NCBI RefSeq assembly: GCF_000416965.1
Contig: NZ_ATCL01000020.1
Coordinates: 868,001 to 932,000, forward strand
Reading direction: 5' to 3'
Source of the DNA: Exiguobacterium chiriqhucha RW-2
Lineage (GTDB): Bacteria; Bacillota; Bacilli; Exiguobacteriales; Exiguobacteriaceae
DNA length: 64,000 bases
Positions 1 to 8,293 of this stretch are shown here, one piece after another; position 1 is the first letter of the stretch; each line of letters starts with the position of its first letter. Position numbers and translations under genes: made by a program. A model generated the notes under the pieces. It saw only the letters and a program-made list of their open reading frames with translations, had not been told where the DNA came from and made no database searches.

Positions 1-1
1 C

Positions 2-103
2 CTATTCCCGCTCGTGACCGTCTTGATCATGCTCGGGATGCTCTTGAACACGGAACGCTTGAACTCGATCATGCACCAACCATCAAAGGAGGAACTCACA
101 TGA
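2..103 (+). CDS. C-terminal end of a membrane protein (partial)
   Basis: Only the last 33 residues lie in the window. They begin with a hydrophobic stretch rich in Leu, Val and Met, which reads as the end of a last transmembrane helix, followed by a short polar tail ending in EELT. The stop TGA overlaps the ATG of the next gene (ATGA), so the two are probably co-transcribed and translationally coupled. The family cannot be told from this fragment; a transporter is plausible. Confidence 0.55.
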   Translation, partial: LFPLVTVLIMLGMLLNTERLNSIMHQPSKEELT

Positions 104-480
104 AAATCGAACACATCGCCATATGGGTGAACGACCTCGAACCGATGCGCCGCTTCTACGAGACGTACCTCGGGGCAACTGCAAACGACAAGTATACGAA
201 CGAACAAAAACAGTTCGAATCCTATTTTCTGACGTTCCCTGATTCGACATGCCGGCTCGAGTTGATGCGACGCCCGGACGTCCAAGGCACACCACGCGAA
301 ACGATCGGCTACGCGCATATCGCGTTCGCGCTCGGTAGCAAAGAGGCGGTCGATGCGTTGACACGACGACTCGAAGTCGACGGGTATCCGCTCATCGACG
401 GACCGCGGACGACGGGAGACGGTTATTATGAAAGTGTCCTGCTCGACCCCGAACAAAATAAACTTGAATTGACGATTTAA
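100..480 (+). CDS. VOC (glyoxalase/bleomycin resistance) family protein
   Basis: A 126-residue single VOC module. The N-terminal strand holds His5, and Glu54, His73 and Glu123 fall at the positions where metal ligands lie in glyoxalase I-type proteins, so a divalent-metal lyase or dioxygenase fold is likely. The substrate is unknown, and glyoxalase-like isomerisation is only one possibility. The start is supported by AAAGGAGG eight bases upstream. It overlaps the preceding membrane protein by four bases and is followed after 12 bases by a HAD phosphatase, suggesting one transcript. Confidence 0.8.
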   Translation: MKIEHIAIWVNDLEPMRRFYETYLGATANDKYTNEQKQFESYFLTFPDSTCRLELMRRPDVQGTPRETIGYAHIAFALGSKEAVDALTRRLEVDGYPLIDGPRTTGDGYYESVLLDPEQNKLELTI

Positions 481-492
481 GGAGATGAGACG

Positions 493-1329
493 ATGATTCA
501 GGCGATTTTACTCGACCTTGACGGAACGTTATTGACCGACCAGAAGATGATTTCATCGCGCACGAAACAGATATTGCTCGACCTCCAGGCGGAAGGCAAA
601 AAAGTCGTACTCGCCTCCGGCCGGCCGAAACGGGGCATCGAACCGTTCGCCGAAGAGCTCAGACTGCATGAATACGGGGGACTCATCGTCTCCTCGAACG
701 GGGCGTGCGTCACGGATGCTGCGACGAATGAAACATTGTTCGAACAGGCGATTCATCCGAACGACGCTCGTGCCATTTTGGATCATTTGACCGGCTTCGA
801 CGTCATTCCGATGATCAATGACGAGACGTATATGTATGTCAATGACGTCTTCAACGGCATGCTCGAGTTGAACGGTGAGCCGTTCAATATCATCGAATAT
901 GAGTCGCGCGGCGGTCGGTTCCGATTACGGGAAGCACCCCGTCTCGCCGACGCCATCCATTTCCCCGTCTATAAGATTCTCGTCGCGGGACAACCTGACT
1001 ATCTGCAGGCGCATGCCGCTTCTCTCGCCGGACCGTTCACGGACCGCGTCACCGGCATGTTCACGGCCGCCATGTACTATGAGTTCACGGATCTCGGAAT
1101 CGACAAGGCCCGGGCACTTAATCATGTGTTCCGGGAGATTGGGATTGACCGCGAGCATGTCATCGCGTTCGGTGACGGGCATAACGACCGGTCGATCATC
1201 GAGTATGCCGGCATCGGCGTCGCCATGGGCAACGCCGTCGAGGACATCTTGACCATCGCCACGGAAGTGACGACATCGAACAATGAAGACGGGATCGCCA
1301 CCGTCTTGTCCCGTTACTTGACGACGTGA
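493..1329 (+). CDS. Cof-type HAD-IIB family phosphatase
   Basis: A 278-residue haloacid-dehalogenase hydrolase of the Cof/YwpJ type, which dephosphorylates small sugar phosphates, flavin or pyridoxal phosphates in the cytoplasm. Motif I is D8-L-D10-G-T near the N-terminus, motif II is VLASGRP, the Lys of motif III is in GIDKARAL, and motif IV is GDGHNDRSII. A type IIB cap lies between motifs II and III. AAGGAGATGAGACG precedes the ATG. The gene follows the VOC gene closely and ends at a strong bidirectional terminator. Physiological substrate unknown. Confidence 0.85.
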   Translation: MIQAILLDLDGTLLTDQKMISSRTKQILLDLQAEGKKVVLASGRPKRGIEPFAEELRLHEYGGLIVSSNGACVTDAATNETLFEQAIHPNDARAILDHLTGFDVIPMINDETYMYVNDVFNGMLELNGEPFNIIEYESRGGRFRLREAPRLADAIHFPVYKILVAGQPDYLQAHAASLAGPFTDRVTGMFTAAMYYEFTDLGIDKARALNHVFREIGIDREHVIAFGDGHNDRSIIEYAGIGVAMGNAVEDILTIATEVTTSNNEDGIATVLSRYLTT

Positions 1330-1340
1330 CGACATACAAA

Positions 1341-1372
1341 AGACAGGCAGCCTTTGAGGGGCTGCCTGTCTT
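1341..1372. terminator. Bidirectional terminator between HAD gene and fur
   Basis: A perfect 12-bp inverted repeat (AGACAGGCAGCC and its complement) with a 7-base loop lies between two convergent genes, 11 bases after the HAD stop and 3 bases before the fur stop. Both sides have short A/T-rich flanks. Confidence 0.8.
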
Positions 1373-1375
1373 GCT

Positions 1376-1855
1376 TTATCCGTTGATGACTGCTTTATGA
1401 CCCTCGAGCGTGACGCCTTTGGCTTGGCAAACTTTACAGATGCCGTGAAACGTCAAGCGATGATCTTTGATTAAAAATTCGTATTTGCTTTCAACTTTCT
1501 TCTCGACGTCGACGAGCAAGTCTTCCATGATCTCCTCGACCGAACCGCACTCGACACAGACGAGATGATGGTGCGAATGGTTCGCGCCTTCTGGTCTGAG
1601 GTCGAAACGGGCGACGCCGTCACCGAAGTTGACTTTGTCGACGACACCGAGCTCCGTCAATAGCTCCAGCGTCCGATAGACGGTCGCGAGCCCGATTTCC
1701 GGTGCGATGCTTTTGACGAGCATGAACACGTTCTCTGCGCTCAAATGGTCCGTCTCATTCTCAAGTAGAATCCGGACAGTTGATTCTCGTTGCGGTGTCA
1801 ATTTATATCCTTTGGCGCTCAATTGCTGTTTGATCCGTTCAATTCGCGTTTCCAT
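1376..1855 (-). CDS. fur: Fur family transcriptional regulator
   Basis: A 159-residue metalloregulator. The N-terminal winged helix (LTPQRESTVRILL to ATVYRTLELL) is followed by the metal-sensing half with HHHLVCVEC and a second CxxC (CKVC), the structural zinc site. Next to nudF, as in B. subtilis (yqkL-yqkG region), it is probably the iron regulator Fur; PerR or Zur are less likely but share these motifs. The reading frame extends nine codons further upstream, but GAGGGGG lies correctly before the ATG at 1855. A good sigma-A promoter lies just upstream. Confidence 0.88.
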   Translation of the reverse strand: METRIERIKQQLSAKGYKLTPQRESTVRILLENETDHLSAENVFMLVKSIAPEIGLATVYRTLELLTELGVVDKVNFGDGVARFDLRPEGANHSHHHLVCVECGSVEEIMEDLLVDVEKKVESKYEFLIKDHRLTFHGICKVCQAKGVTLEGHKAVING

Positions 1856-1889
1856 AAGGCGCCCCCTCTTAGCATAATTCACTATTCAA

Positions 1890-1918
1890 AGCATACCGAA
1901 GTTCGTCCGGTTTTTCAA
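1890..1918 (-). promoter_or_regulatory. Sigma-A promoter of fur
   Basis: On the minus strand, TTGAAA (1913-1918) and TATGCT (1890-1895) are separated by exactly 17 bases, and the ATG of fur follows about 35 bases later. No clear 19-bp Fur box was seen over it. Confidence 0.65.
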
Positions 1919-1967
1919 ATTAAAATGATTCCTATGTAAGTGTAACATAACTCACTCTAGTTTAGAA

Positions 1968-2498
1968 TCATTTCAATTTAGATAATTGCCACCACTGAAT
2001 CGCCATAATCGTCTTCGCGTCAGTGATGCGTCCACTCGCCAGCAAGTCGACCGCCTCGTCGAACGTGAAGCGTTGGACTTGTAAAAACTCGTCCTCATCA
2101 AGGTTCATCGTACCGGCCGTCAAGCCGTGGGCGACATAGACATCGACCCGTTCACTACAAAAACCGGGTGCCCCGTAAAATGAGAAGATTTTTTCGAGCG
2201 TCTCGGCCGTATAACCGGTCTCTTCTTCGAGTTCGCGCTTCGCGCTCGCGAGCGGTTCCTCACCGACTTCTAATTTACCGGCCGGAATCTCGAGTGACAT
2301 CGATTCAAACGCTTTCCGGTACTGCTCGACGAGGACGATGCGATCGTCTTCATCGACGACGAGGACGGCGACGGCCCCGTTATGGTAGACGAGCTCGCGG
2401 ACCGAGGTCCCTCCGTTCGGGAGCGAGACGACGTGTTTCTCAACGTTAAAGATCTTTCCTTCGTAAATGACTTCCCGTTCAATCGTTTTCTCTTCCAT
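1968..2498 (-). CDS. nudF: ADP-ribose pyrophosphatase (NUDIX)
   Basis: A 176-residue NUDIX hydrolase that cleaves ADP-ribose to AMP and ribose-5-phosphate. The NUDIX box is complete (GKLEVGEEPLASAKRELEEETGY region: G-x5-E-x7-REL-x-EETG). The N-terminal beta sheet with the VSLPNGG and ISLVEQYR-like segments matches the NudF/YqkG group, which works as a dimer. GAGGGG precedes the ATG. It sits between fur and the aldo/keto reductase, as in the B. subtilis yqkF-yqkG-fur neighbourhood. Confidence 0.9.
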   Translation of the reverse strand: MEEKTIEREVIYEGKIFNVEKHVVSLPNGGTSVRELVYHNGAVAVLVVDEDDRIVLVEQYRKAFESMSLEIPAGKLEVGEEPLASAKRELEEETGYTAETLEKIFSFYGAPGFCSERVDVYVAHGLTAGTMNLDEDEFLQVQRFTFDEAVDLLASGRITDAKTIMAIQWWQLSKLK

Positions 2499-2532
2499 TT
2501 GTATGTACCCCTCACTTTTCCTATATACTGTG

Positions 2533-2561
2533 ATTATGATTCATATCGTCAGACGGAACAA
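2533..2561 (-). promoter_or_regulatory. Possible promoter of nudF
   Basis: Minus-strand TTGTTC (2556-2561) and CATAAT (2533-2538) with a 17-base spacer, 35 bases upstream of the nudF start. It overlaps the leader of the divergent aldo/keto reductase gene, so the two promoters may interfere. Confidence 0.4.
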
Positions 2562-2574
2562 GGAGGAATTATCA

Positions 2575-3405
2575 ATGGCAGAGTTAGGATTAGGAACCAT
2601 GTCGATTTTAAAACACGGGGAAGCAGAAGGTCGTCGGATTCTAGAGGCCGCCTACGACGCTGGGATTCGGCATTTCGATACGGCCGACGTCTACGATCAC
2701 TTCGAGGTGGAACGTCTAGTCGGTTCGACGTTTGCCGGACGCCGGGACGAGCTGTTCTTGACGAGCAAGGGCGGGAACGTGCGAACGGAGGATGGGATGC
2801 GCTGGGATCCGAGCGCCGCGTATTTGGAGCAGGCGCTCGCCGATTCGCTCGAACGTCTCCAGACTGACTATTTGGATTTATATTACGTCCATGGCGGCAC
2901 GATCGAGGACGACCTCGATGAGACGATCGCCTTCATGCGCCGGCAAAAACAAGCCGGGGTCGTCCGACAAATCGGACTGTCCTCGATTCGTCCGAACGTC
3001 ATTCGCTATTGGCTCGAGCACGGTGAACTCGACGTCTTGATGACACCCTATTCGTTGCTCGATCGTCGCGTCGAATCACTCGACCTCGACATCCCGATTG
3101 TCGGGCGCGGACCGCTCGCCAAAGGACTATTGACCGCCGAGTGGTCCGAGCGCTTGACGGACAAAGGCTTCGAAGCATGGACTGCATCAGAGTTACGCGA
3201 CGTGTTGCCGACGATCCCGACGCCGATTCAAGCTTACGCCCTTGCCGCCGCGAAACGAACGTGTGCCGTCGTCCTGCCGGGTGCCTCTTCGGTCGATCAA
3301 TTGAACGAATTGATTGCCGCCAATCAAGCCGACGTCGATTCGGACAAACTTGATGAGCTGTTGGCACGGCTGCCTATTCACCCCTACACAAAACATGCGA
3401 CCTGA
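2575..3405 (+). CDS. Aldo/keto reductase (YqkF-like)
   Basis: A 276-residue NAD(P)H-dependent oxidoreductase of the (beta/alpha)8 aldo/keto reductase family. Visible are the FDTADVYD segment with catalytic Asp and Tyr, LTSKGG with catalytic Lys, and YYVHGG, where the fourth catalytic residue lies. The carbonyl substrate cannot be predicted. The open frame reaches back to 2467, but AAGGAGG at 2560-2566 fixes the ATG at 2575; the upstream part would overlap nudF. Divergent from nudF, as in B. subtilis, where yqkF and yqkG are neighbours. Confidence 0.85.
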   Translation: MAELGLGTMSILKHGEAEGRRILEAAYDAGIRHFDTADVYDHFEVERLVGSTFAGRRDELFLTSKGGNVRTEDGMRWDPSAAYLEQALADSLERLQTDYLDLYYVHGGTIEDDLDETIAFMRRQKQAGVVRQIGLSSIRPNVIRYWLEHGELDVLMTPYSLLDRRVESLDLDIPIVGRGPLAKGLLTAEWSERLTDKGFEAWTASELRDVLPTIPTPIQAYALAAAKRTCAVVLPGASSVDQLNELIAANQADVDSDKLDELLARLPIHPYTKHAT

Positions 3406-3419
3406 ACGTCAGGTCGCAT
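3395..3419. terminator. Hairpin spanning two convergent stop codons
   Basis: ATGCGACCTGA and TCAGGTCGCAT form a perfect 11-bp stem with a 3-base loop. The TGA of the aldo/keto reductase and the stop of the PadR gene lie inside the two arms. A T-rich tract follows only on the minus strand (GTTTTGTGT), so it should end the PadR transcript best. Confidence 0.6.
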
Positions 3420-3948
3420 CGGTGTCACGTTGTTTCATTTGTTCGATGGCCCAATCGGCCCAACCGGCGTAGTTTTCCATCATCCGAATCGCATACTCGC
3501 TCGTCAGTAAATAGCCGAGCGTATCGGCCTCGGACTGATGGGCCGCTTGAAACGCCCGGATTTGATGGGCGACTTGCTCGTGATGCGCTTTCGTCTCTTC
3601 GACGTAGCGAATCGCCTCGTCGAGCGGGAGCAACTGCAACAGGCTGACCCGGAGCAAGTTCTCGTCTTTCATTTTCGGTTGGTACGAGGTCGGTTGCCGC
3701 AACCAGTCGATCAACTCTTGACGTCCCGTGTCGGTGATCGAGTAAATCTTTTTGTCCGGTAAATCATGTTGGGCCACATGCTCAGAGGAGACGAGTGCTT
3801 CGTCTTCCATTTTTAACAGTTCACGGTAAATCTGTGTATGATGGGCGTGCCAAAAATGAATCATTTGCGCTTTGAACGTCGCGTTCAAGGCATAGCCGGT
3901 AGCGGGTTGATGGGTCAATAACCCGAGTAGTGCATGACGTAACGCCAT
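3409..3948 (-). CDS. PadR family transcriptional regulator
   Basis: A 179-residue PadR-type repressor: an N-terminal winged helix (LRHALLGLLTHQPATGYAL, then the wing around EHVAQHDLPDKKIYSITDTGRQEL) and a C-terminal helical dimerisation domain as in the Vir_act_alpha_C group. These often sense phenolic acids or drugs, but the ligand is unknown here. Three in-frame starts (GTG, ATG, ATG) lie close together; AGGTGAT, complementary to the 16S 3' end, best fits the third, at 3948. No obvious target gene adjoins it, unless it controls the divergent thioredoxin-like gene. Confidence 0.82.
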   Translation of the reverse strand: MALRHALLGLLTHQPATGYALNATFKAQMIHFWHAHHTQIYRELLKMEDEALVSSEHVAQHDLPDKKIYSITDTGRQELIDWLRQPTSYQPKMKDENLLRVSLLQLLPLDEAIRYVEETKAHHEQVAHQIRAFQAAHQSEADTLGYLLTSEYAIRMMENYAGWADWAIEQMKQRDTDAT

Positions 3949-4024
3949 AACCATCACCTATCCCTTGCGGTTCTATTTTTATTAGTGTATCACATATTGC
4001 AGCGCGACCGAGAATGCCAATCGG

Positions 4025-4053
4025 TTGACGCCCATTGCGATTACACAGACAAT
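4025..4053 (+). promoter_or_regulatory. Promoter of the thioredoxin-like gene
   Basis: TTGACG (4025-4030) and GACAAT (4048-4053) with a 17-base spacer, followed 7 bases later by the AAGGGAGAG ribosome binding site region of the next gene. Confidence 0.55.
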
Positions 4054-4076
4054 ATACGTGAAGGGAGAGATTTTTT

Positions 4077-4391
4077 ATGAAACCGATTCAATCCGATCAG
4101 CAATTCCAAGAAGCCATTCAAGATAAAGGCATGGTCGTCTTCACGACGTCATGGTGCCCTGACTGCCGTCGACTCGACATGTACGTCGACGAGCTCGTCA
4201 AAGACTACCCACAGTTCAACTGGTACGTCGTCGACCGCGACGAATTGCCGGAACTGTCGGACGCGCAAGAAGTACGGGGCATTCCCTCGCTTCTCTTCTA
4301 TAAAGAAGGCGTCAAACAAGAGCATCTCCACTCGGCGAACGCCAAGACAGAGATGCAAATCCGCTCGTTCCTCGATGCGTTGAACGACTAA
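4077..4391 (+). CDS. Thioredoxin family protein with CPDC motif
   Basis: A 104-residue cytoplasmic thioredoxin-fold protein with the redox site WCPDC at residues 23-27 and the cis-Pro in RGIPSLLF. The Pro-Asp dipeptide between the cysteines differs from the Gly-Pro of classical thioredoxin and resembles the YtpP/YdfQ-type paralogues, so it may act in low-molecular-weight thiol chemistry rather than as the general reductant. AAGGGAGAG precedes the ATG. Single-gene unit with its own promoter and terminator. Confidence 0.85.
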   Translation: MKPIQSDQQFQEAIQDKGMVVFTTSWCPDCRRLDMYVDELVKDYPQFNWYVVDRDELPELSDAQEVRGIPSLLFYKEGVKQEHLHSANAKTEMQIRSFLDALND

Positions 4392-4393
4392 AC

Positions 4394-4424
4394 AAAAAGA
4401 CGACCGTCATGGTCGTCTTTTTTC
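4394..4424. terminator. Bidirectional terminator
   Basis: AAAAAGACGACC and its complement form a stem with a 5-base loop and T-runs on both strands, between the convergent thioredoxin-like gene and the FAD oxidoreductase. Confidence 0.85.
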
Positions 4425-4430
4425 GTTCTT

Positions 4431-5360
4431 TCAAGTAAATCGTTCGACGTAGCGTCGGTCGATTGTCCGTTTCAACCAAAACGGTAACCGCCCGTGCCAC
4501 GTCAACTTCCCGTACGTCAAGAGTGCTTGTCCCGGAGTCGTCAGCAAGATGTTGAGCGATGTCCGTGATTTGAACGGCCGCTTTGTGCCCAGCAGCAGAC
4601 GTGCGACGTGTCGGCCCGAGCGGACGGCATCGACGCCGCCGTTCAATCGGGCTGCCATATCGCCCGTAACAAAGATATCGCGATAGACCGGGTGCCGTAA
4701 ATCGTCTTCGGTCTCGATGAACGCCGCTTCTTCCGCCAGTCCGGCCGCTGACCACCAGTCGTCGGCGACGACACCGGTCGCATCCAAGACGAGTCCGTCC
4801 CCTTGTCCGGGTTGGAACGGGCCCAGGATGATCGTCACGCCGCTCCGGACGAGACGACGTGCCATACGCTTAGCGACGCGCCGTGGGAGTTCAGGCAACA
4901 GGCGACGCGCATACAATGTCACGCGTCGCTTTTGTCGGATGCATGCGAAGGCGAGCTCGACCCCGGCCTTGCCACCGCCGACGACGGTGACCGCCTCACT
5001 GTTGACAATGTCGTCCAACACATATGACGTCATCGGTTTGAGGCCCGTCCCGAGTCCACGACTTTTCGCACCGGTCGCGAGCACGAGGAGATCATATCCG
5101 ACTTGCCCGTGTTCGGTCTCGACGATTCGGGCATCCGGATCGAGCCCGATGAGGCGATTGGCGACCGGCGTGACGTCAGGGCGCAACCGTGTCGTCGCCG
5201 ATTCCATCTCCCCGGCGATCACTTGCGGGAACGCGCCCGTGTATATCGTTTCGCGTCCCCCGATATACTGGACGTCATACCGTTCATGGAGCGCGTCGAG
5301 CCGAGCGAGAATCTCAAGTTGCCCGTGACCGAGTCCGACGAGGACGAGACGCGGCTTCAT
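4431..5360 (-). CDS. FAD-dependent pyridine nucleotide-disulfide oxidoreductase family protein
   Basis: A 309-residue flavoprotein with two Rossmann motifs: VGLGHGQLE at the N-terminus for FAD and VVGGGKAGVE in the middle for NAD(P)H, then VTGDMA near residue 235, where FAD-binding GD is expected. It resembles NADH dehydrogenase-like proteins and the module fused to SelD in some bacteria. No redox-active Cys pair is visible. It is the last gene of the ynjBCD-like operon and overlaps the CDP-alcohol phosphatidyltransferase by four bases (ATGA), so it probably acts with it; the electron acceptor is unknown. Confidence 0.75.
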   Translation of the reverse strand: MKPRLVLVGLGHGQLEILARLDALHERYDVQYIGGRETIYTGAFPQVIAGEMESATTRLRPDVTPVANRLIGLDPDARIVETEHGQVGYDLLVLATGAKSRGLGTGLKPMTSYVLDDIVNSEAVTVVGGGKAGVELAFACIRQKRRVTLYARRLLPELPRRVAKRMARRLVRSGVTIILGPFQPGQGDGLVLDATGVVADDWWSAAGLAEEAAFIETEDDLRHPVYRDIFVTGDMAARLNGGVDAVRSGRHVARLLLGTKRPFKSRTSLNILLTTPGQALLTYGKLTWHGRLPFWLKRTIDRRYVERFT

Positions 5361-5941
5361 CGTAAAATCCGCCGCGCTTCTAACAACCGCTGTAAAATGG
5401 TCGACACTTCAAGGACGAGGAAAATCGTCGCGATGACGCCAATCCATGTCGGGAATAAAATCATGAGCGTGAACAAGATGAAGCATTCCGTCCGTTCTAA
5501 AATACCAGGTTGGTAATAAAACGACTTCTCCGACCGACGGGAGCTGCTCGCCCCAACGGCGAGGAACAATGTCATCGCCACGACGAACGACCCGAGCAAC
5601 AGCAGAAAGACCGGCATATGCTCCGGATGGCGTAAGGCGAGCGCGATGACGACGGCAATCTCGACGATGCGGTCGAACACGAGATCGAGTACCGTCCCGA
5701 AGCTAGTTTTTTGCGAGCGACGCGCCATCGTCCCATCGAGGACGTCGAACAGACCGGACACCCATAATAGCAAGACGGCCGTCCACAGCATGTCGTTGTA
5801 AATGAAGAGACCGACCGAAACGCCGATGATGCCCCCGAGGACGGTCACCTCATTCGGGGTGAACTTCCATTTCAAGAGCCGGTCGGCCCCACGTTCGATG
5901 ACGGGACGAACGAACCGGCTACCGTATGTGTCTAACATCAT
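5357..5941 (-). CDS. CDP-alcohol phosphatidyltransferase family membrane protein (YnjF-like)
   Basis: A 194-residue integral membrane enzyme with the family signature DG-x2-AR-x8-G-x3-D-x3-D complete in DVLDGTMARRSQKTSFG followed by TVLDLVFD. Such enzymes transfer a phosphatidyl or similar group from CDP-alcohol to an alcohol acceptor. About six hydrophobic segments are visible. Head group unknown: the position within an ABC transporter operon, as for E. coli ynjF beside ynjBCD, suggests a substrate imported by that transporter, but this is inference. It overlaps both neighbours by a few bases. Confidence 0.82.
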   Translation of the reverse strand: MMLDTYGSRFVRPVIERGADRLLKWKFTPNEVTVLGGIIGVSVGLFIYNDMLWTAVLLLWVSGLFDVLDGTMARRSQKTSFGTVLDLVFDRIVEIAVVIALALRHPEHMPVFLLLLGSFVVAMTLFLAVGASSSRRSEKSFYYQPGILERTECFILFTLMILFPTWIGVIATIFLVLEVSTILQRLLEARRILR

Positions 5942-6825
5942 ATTCCTCCTTGTCTCTTACGTAAATAATACGTCTCACCGTCTCGGAACGATTCATCCCG
6001 TGGCAAGATGACGTAGTCCCCCTGGCCGCGGCGATATTCGCCGAGACGATGCCCGAATCGCGTGAACGACCGGATCAGCACGACCGTCTCGTCCGTCGGG
6101 GAGTCCGTCACCTCGATATGAAGCGAGGGATACAGACTGCCACCCAGTTCGATAAAGTCGCCGAACGTCGATTCCGTCTCGGATAACGCTTGTGGGGTGC
6201 CGCTCGCGCGGACGAGCCCCGCTTCGAGCAGGGTCACCCGGTCAGCGACGAGCATCGCTTCTTCCCGGTCATGCGTCACGAGGAGCGCCGTCAATCCAAG
6301 TTCACGAACGAGGTCGCGAATCAAGCGTTGCAACTCGTATTTGAGCTCGGGATCGAGGTTCGTGAACGGCTCATCGAGCAGAATGAGCCGCGGTGAAGCC
6401 GCGAGTGCCCGGGAAAAGCTTACGCGTTGTTGTTCTCCGCCGGAAAGCTCGTGAATCTCAGCGTCATAGCGACCAGGCAGCCGGACGCGGGCGAGCCACG
6501 CCTCTGCTTCTTGGCGCGATCGGTTCGGTGTGGCGAGTGTCACGTTCTCCCCGACCGTCAAATGTGGGAACAAGAGCGGGGATTGTGACAACATCGTGAT
6601 CCGGCGCAAGTGAGGTGGCACTCCGTCAAGCGGCGTCTCCTCCCACGTCACTGTCCCGGAGTCGTGTGTCTCTAATCCTGCGATGATGCGGAGCAACGTC
6701 GACTTCCCGGACCCGCTCACGCCGACGAGAGCATGAATCTCGCCGTTCGGAATTTCTAAATCAATGCCGCGTAACACGTCACGGTCTTTAAAGCGTTTAT
6801 GAACGCCTGATAATACTAAGCTCAT
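5938..6825 (-). CDS. ABC transporter ATP-binding protein (YnjD-like)
   Basis: A 295-residue ATPase of the polyamine/iron/thiamine-type importers. Walker A is GVSGSGKST, the signature is LSGGEQQR, Walker B is LILLDEPF and the His switch is in VTHDREE. A C-terminal extension of about 80 residues forms the regulatory beta domain usual in this group. It is fourth in the operon, overlapping the permease (ATGA) and the phosphatidyltransferase. It would energise import of an unknown small solute, with thiamine, iron or a phosphonate-like compound as candidates from family membership. Confidence 0.85.
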   Translation of the reverse strand: MSLVLSGVHKRFKDRDVLRGIDLEIPNGEIHALVGVSGSGKSTLLRIIAGLETHDSGTVTWEETPLDGVPPHLRRITMLSQSPLLFPHLTVGENVTLATPNRSRQEAEAWLARVRLPGRYDAEIHELSGGEQQRVSFSRALAASPRLILLDEPFTNLDPELKYELQRLIRDLVRELGLTALLVTHDREEAMLVADRVTLLEAGLVRASGTPQALSETESTFGDFIELGGSLYPSLHIEVTDSPTDETVVLIRSFTRFGHRLGEYRRGQGDYVILPRDESFRDGETYYLRKRQGGI

Positions 6826-7523
6826 TGCAACCGTCCTTTCACCAATCTAATCCAGATGCCGAACAGTCCGCCGAGCCCAAGATAGAGGAGGACCGGAACG
6901 AGGATGAGCACCCATGTATTCTGTAACGCCAGCGAGACGTCATTGCCTGCATAGGACTGATAAAGCCGCGTTGTGACCGTCGGGACGAGCCCTGCCCCGA
7001 TTAATTGAACGAGCACGAATTGACTCAAGACGATAACCGTCGAGAACAAGACGATCGTTCGAATCGTCTCTTTCAAGAGCGGGAATAGCACGAGACCGAA
7101 CCGGGTCCACGGGGCGAGCATCAACGTCTGTTCAAGAAGCGTTCGGCCAATCACATACATGGCGTTATATGCCAGCCGGATGGAATACGGCAACGTCGTG
7201 ACGAGCAGGACGAGGCCAACTCCAATGTGCGTGCCGACAAGGCCGAGTTGCGCCAAAGCGATATACATGCCGAACATGCTGGCCATGACCGGGATGAACA
7301 GTGGAAGGAACGTGAACCATTCGACTGAAGTTTTCCATCTCGACTCGGTGAACATAAGCCACCAAGCCGTACCGATACCGAGCCATACGTTGATGAAGCC
7401 GAGGATGATGACATAGATGACCGTGTTTCCGAACGCCTCATCCCAACTGAACGCGGCCGGGAACGCCAAAAACAGCCCGATGAATGGGAACAGGATCAAG
7501 CCAGCGGTGAGAATCCGACTCAT
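6822..7523 (-). CDS. ABC transporter permease (second)
   Basis: A 233-residue membrane protein with about six transmembrane segments and a cytoplasmic coupling segment around RTLLEQTLMLAPWTRFGLVLFPLL, equivalent to the EAA loop of binding-protein-dependent permeases. In E. coli YnjC both halves are fused in one chain of about twice the length; here they are two genes. Overlaps the upstream permease and the downstream ATPase by four bases each, consistent with a fixed 1:1 assembly. Confidence 0.82.
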   Translation of the reverse strand: MSRILTAGLILFPFIGLFLAFPAAFSWDEAFGNTVIYVIILGFINVWLGIGTAWWLMFTESRWKTSVEWFTFLPLFIPVMASMFGMYIALAQLGLVGTHIGVGLVLLVTTLPYSIRLAYNAMYVIGRTLLEQTLMLAPWTRFGLVLFPLLKETIRTIVLFSTVIVLSQFVLVQLIGAGLVPTVTTRLYQSYAGNDVSLALQNTWVLILVPVLLYLGLGGLFGIWIRLVKGRLQ

Positions 7524-8293
7524 CGTCTCACCCCCCGTTCGATACGTCGTCGTCGTTTCGCCGTCACCGCATAGGAGCTAATGACACCAATAAAGATGAA
7601 TAGCGTCCAGATGAGGGCGACCGCATACGACTCGTACGCATTTAAAAACAACCCGGTCGTTAATCGTTCGTAGGCGAGTACCCCGAGCAGTTCAGGGAAG
7701 GTGACCCCTAACAAGGCCGGCACTTCATAGGCAAACGAGATAAAAGCGACGAGCACCCAAAACGAATCGAGGAGCGGTTTAACGAGGAATGGCCATTCCG
7801 CCACTTTAAATTGTTTAAACGGCGTGAGTTGAAGTGTTTTCGCCATATCCAAATAACCCCGATTCAATTGGGCATACGTCCCAATCACCATCAAAAACAC
7901 GAACGGCACTTCTTTCCAAACATACGTGAAGATGACGACGAGATGGTGGCGTTCATTCGCCTCAATCAATCCATAGAATGGGAAGACGCCTGAGAACAAC
8001 AGATAAAATAAATACGCGGCTGCGACGTGCGGTATGAACATCGGCCACCTGAGAAGTGACGCGAGCCACGTCGACCGATGTCGATACACCGAACGGGCGA
8101 GCCACGTCCCGATGACAAGTGAGAGGACCGTCGAAACGACTGTCACATACAGCGTCACGGCGAGACTGGCACGCCACGCCGCGTCGTTCAATTCAGACCA
8201 GTCGAACCCTATGGTCTCGTAAATCAGAAAAGCAACACCGGTGAACGGTAATGCCAGAACGAACAGACTAAGCCATAGACTACTTCGCGACAC
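7520..8293 (-). CDS. ABC transporter permease (first)
   Basis: A 257-residue membrane protein with about six transmembrane helices and an EAA-like loop around RGYLDMAKTLQLTPFKQFKVAEWPFL. The open frame reaches eight codons further, but AGGAG lies seven bases before a GTG at 8293, inside the end of the binding-protein gene, so the two genes overlap by 14 bases. Together with the next permease it should form the translocation channel of the YnjBCD-like importer. Confidence 0.8.
   Translation of the reverse strand: MSRSSLWLSLFVLALPFTGVAFLIYETIGFDWSELNDAAWRASLAVTLYVTVVSTVLSLVIGTWLARSVYRHRSTWLASLLRWPMFIPHVAAAYLFYLLFSGVFPFYGLIEANERHHLVVIFTYVWKEVPFVFLMVIGTYAQLNRGYLDMAKTLQLTPFKQFKVAEWPFLVKPLLDSFWVLVAFISFAYEVPALLGVTFPELLGVLAYERLTTGLFLNAYESYAVALIWTLFIFIGVISSYAVTAKRRRRIERGVRR

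Noticed and set aside
1923-1973. AAATGATTC / GAATCATTT repeat as a Fur box
   Set aside because: The 9-base arms are 33 bases apart and lie at the end of nudF, upstream of the fur -35; spacing does not fit a Fur or PerR operator.
4717-5328. 203-residue plus-strand ORF opposite the FAD oxidoreductase
   Set aside because: Ser/Arg/Thr-rich shadow frame; no recognisable domain or ribosome binding site.
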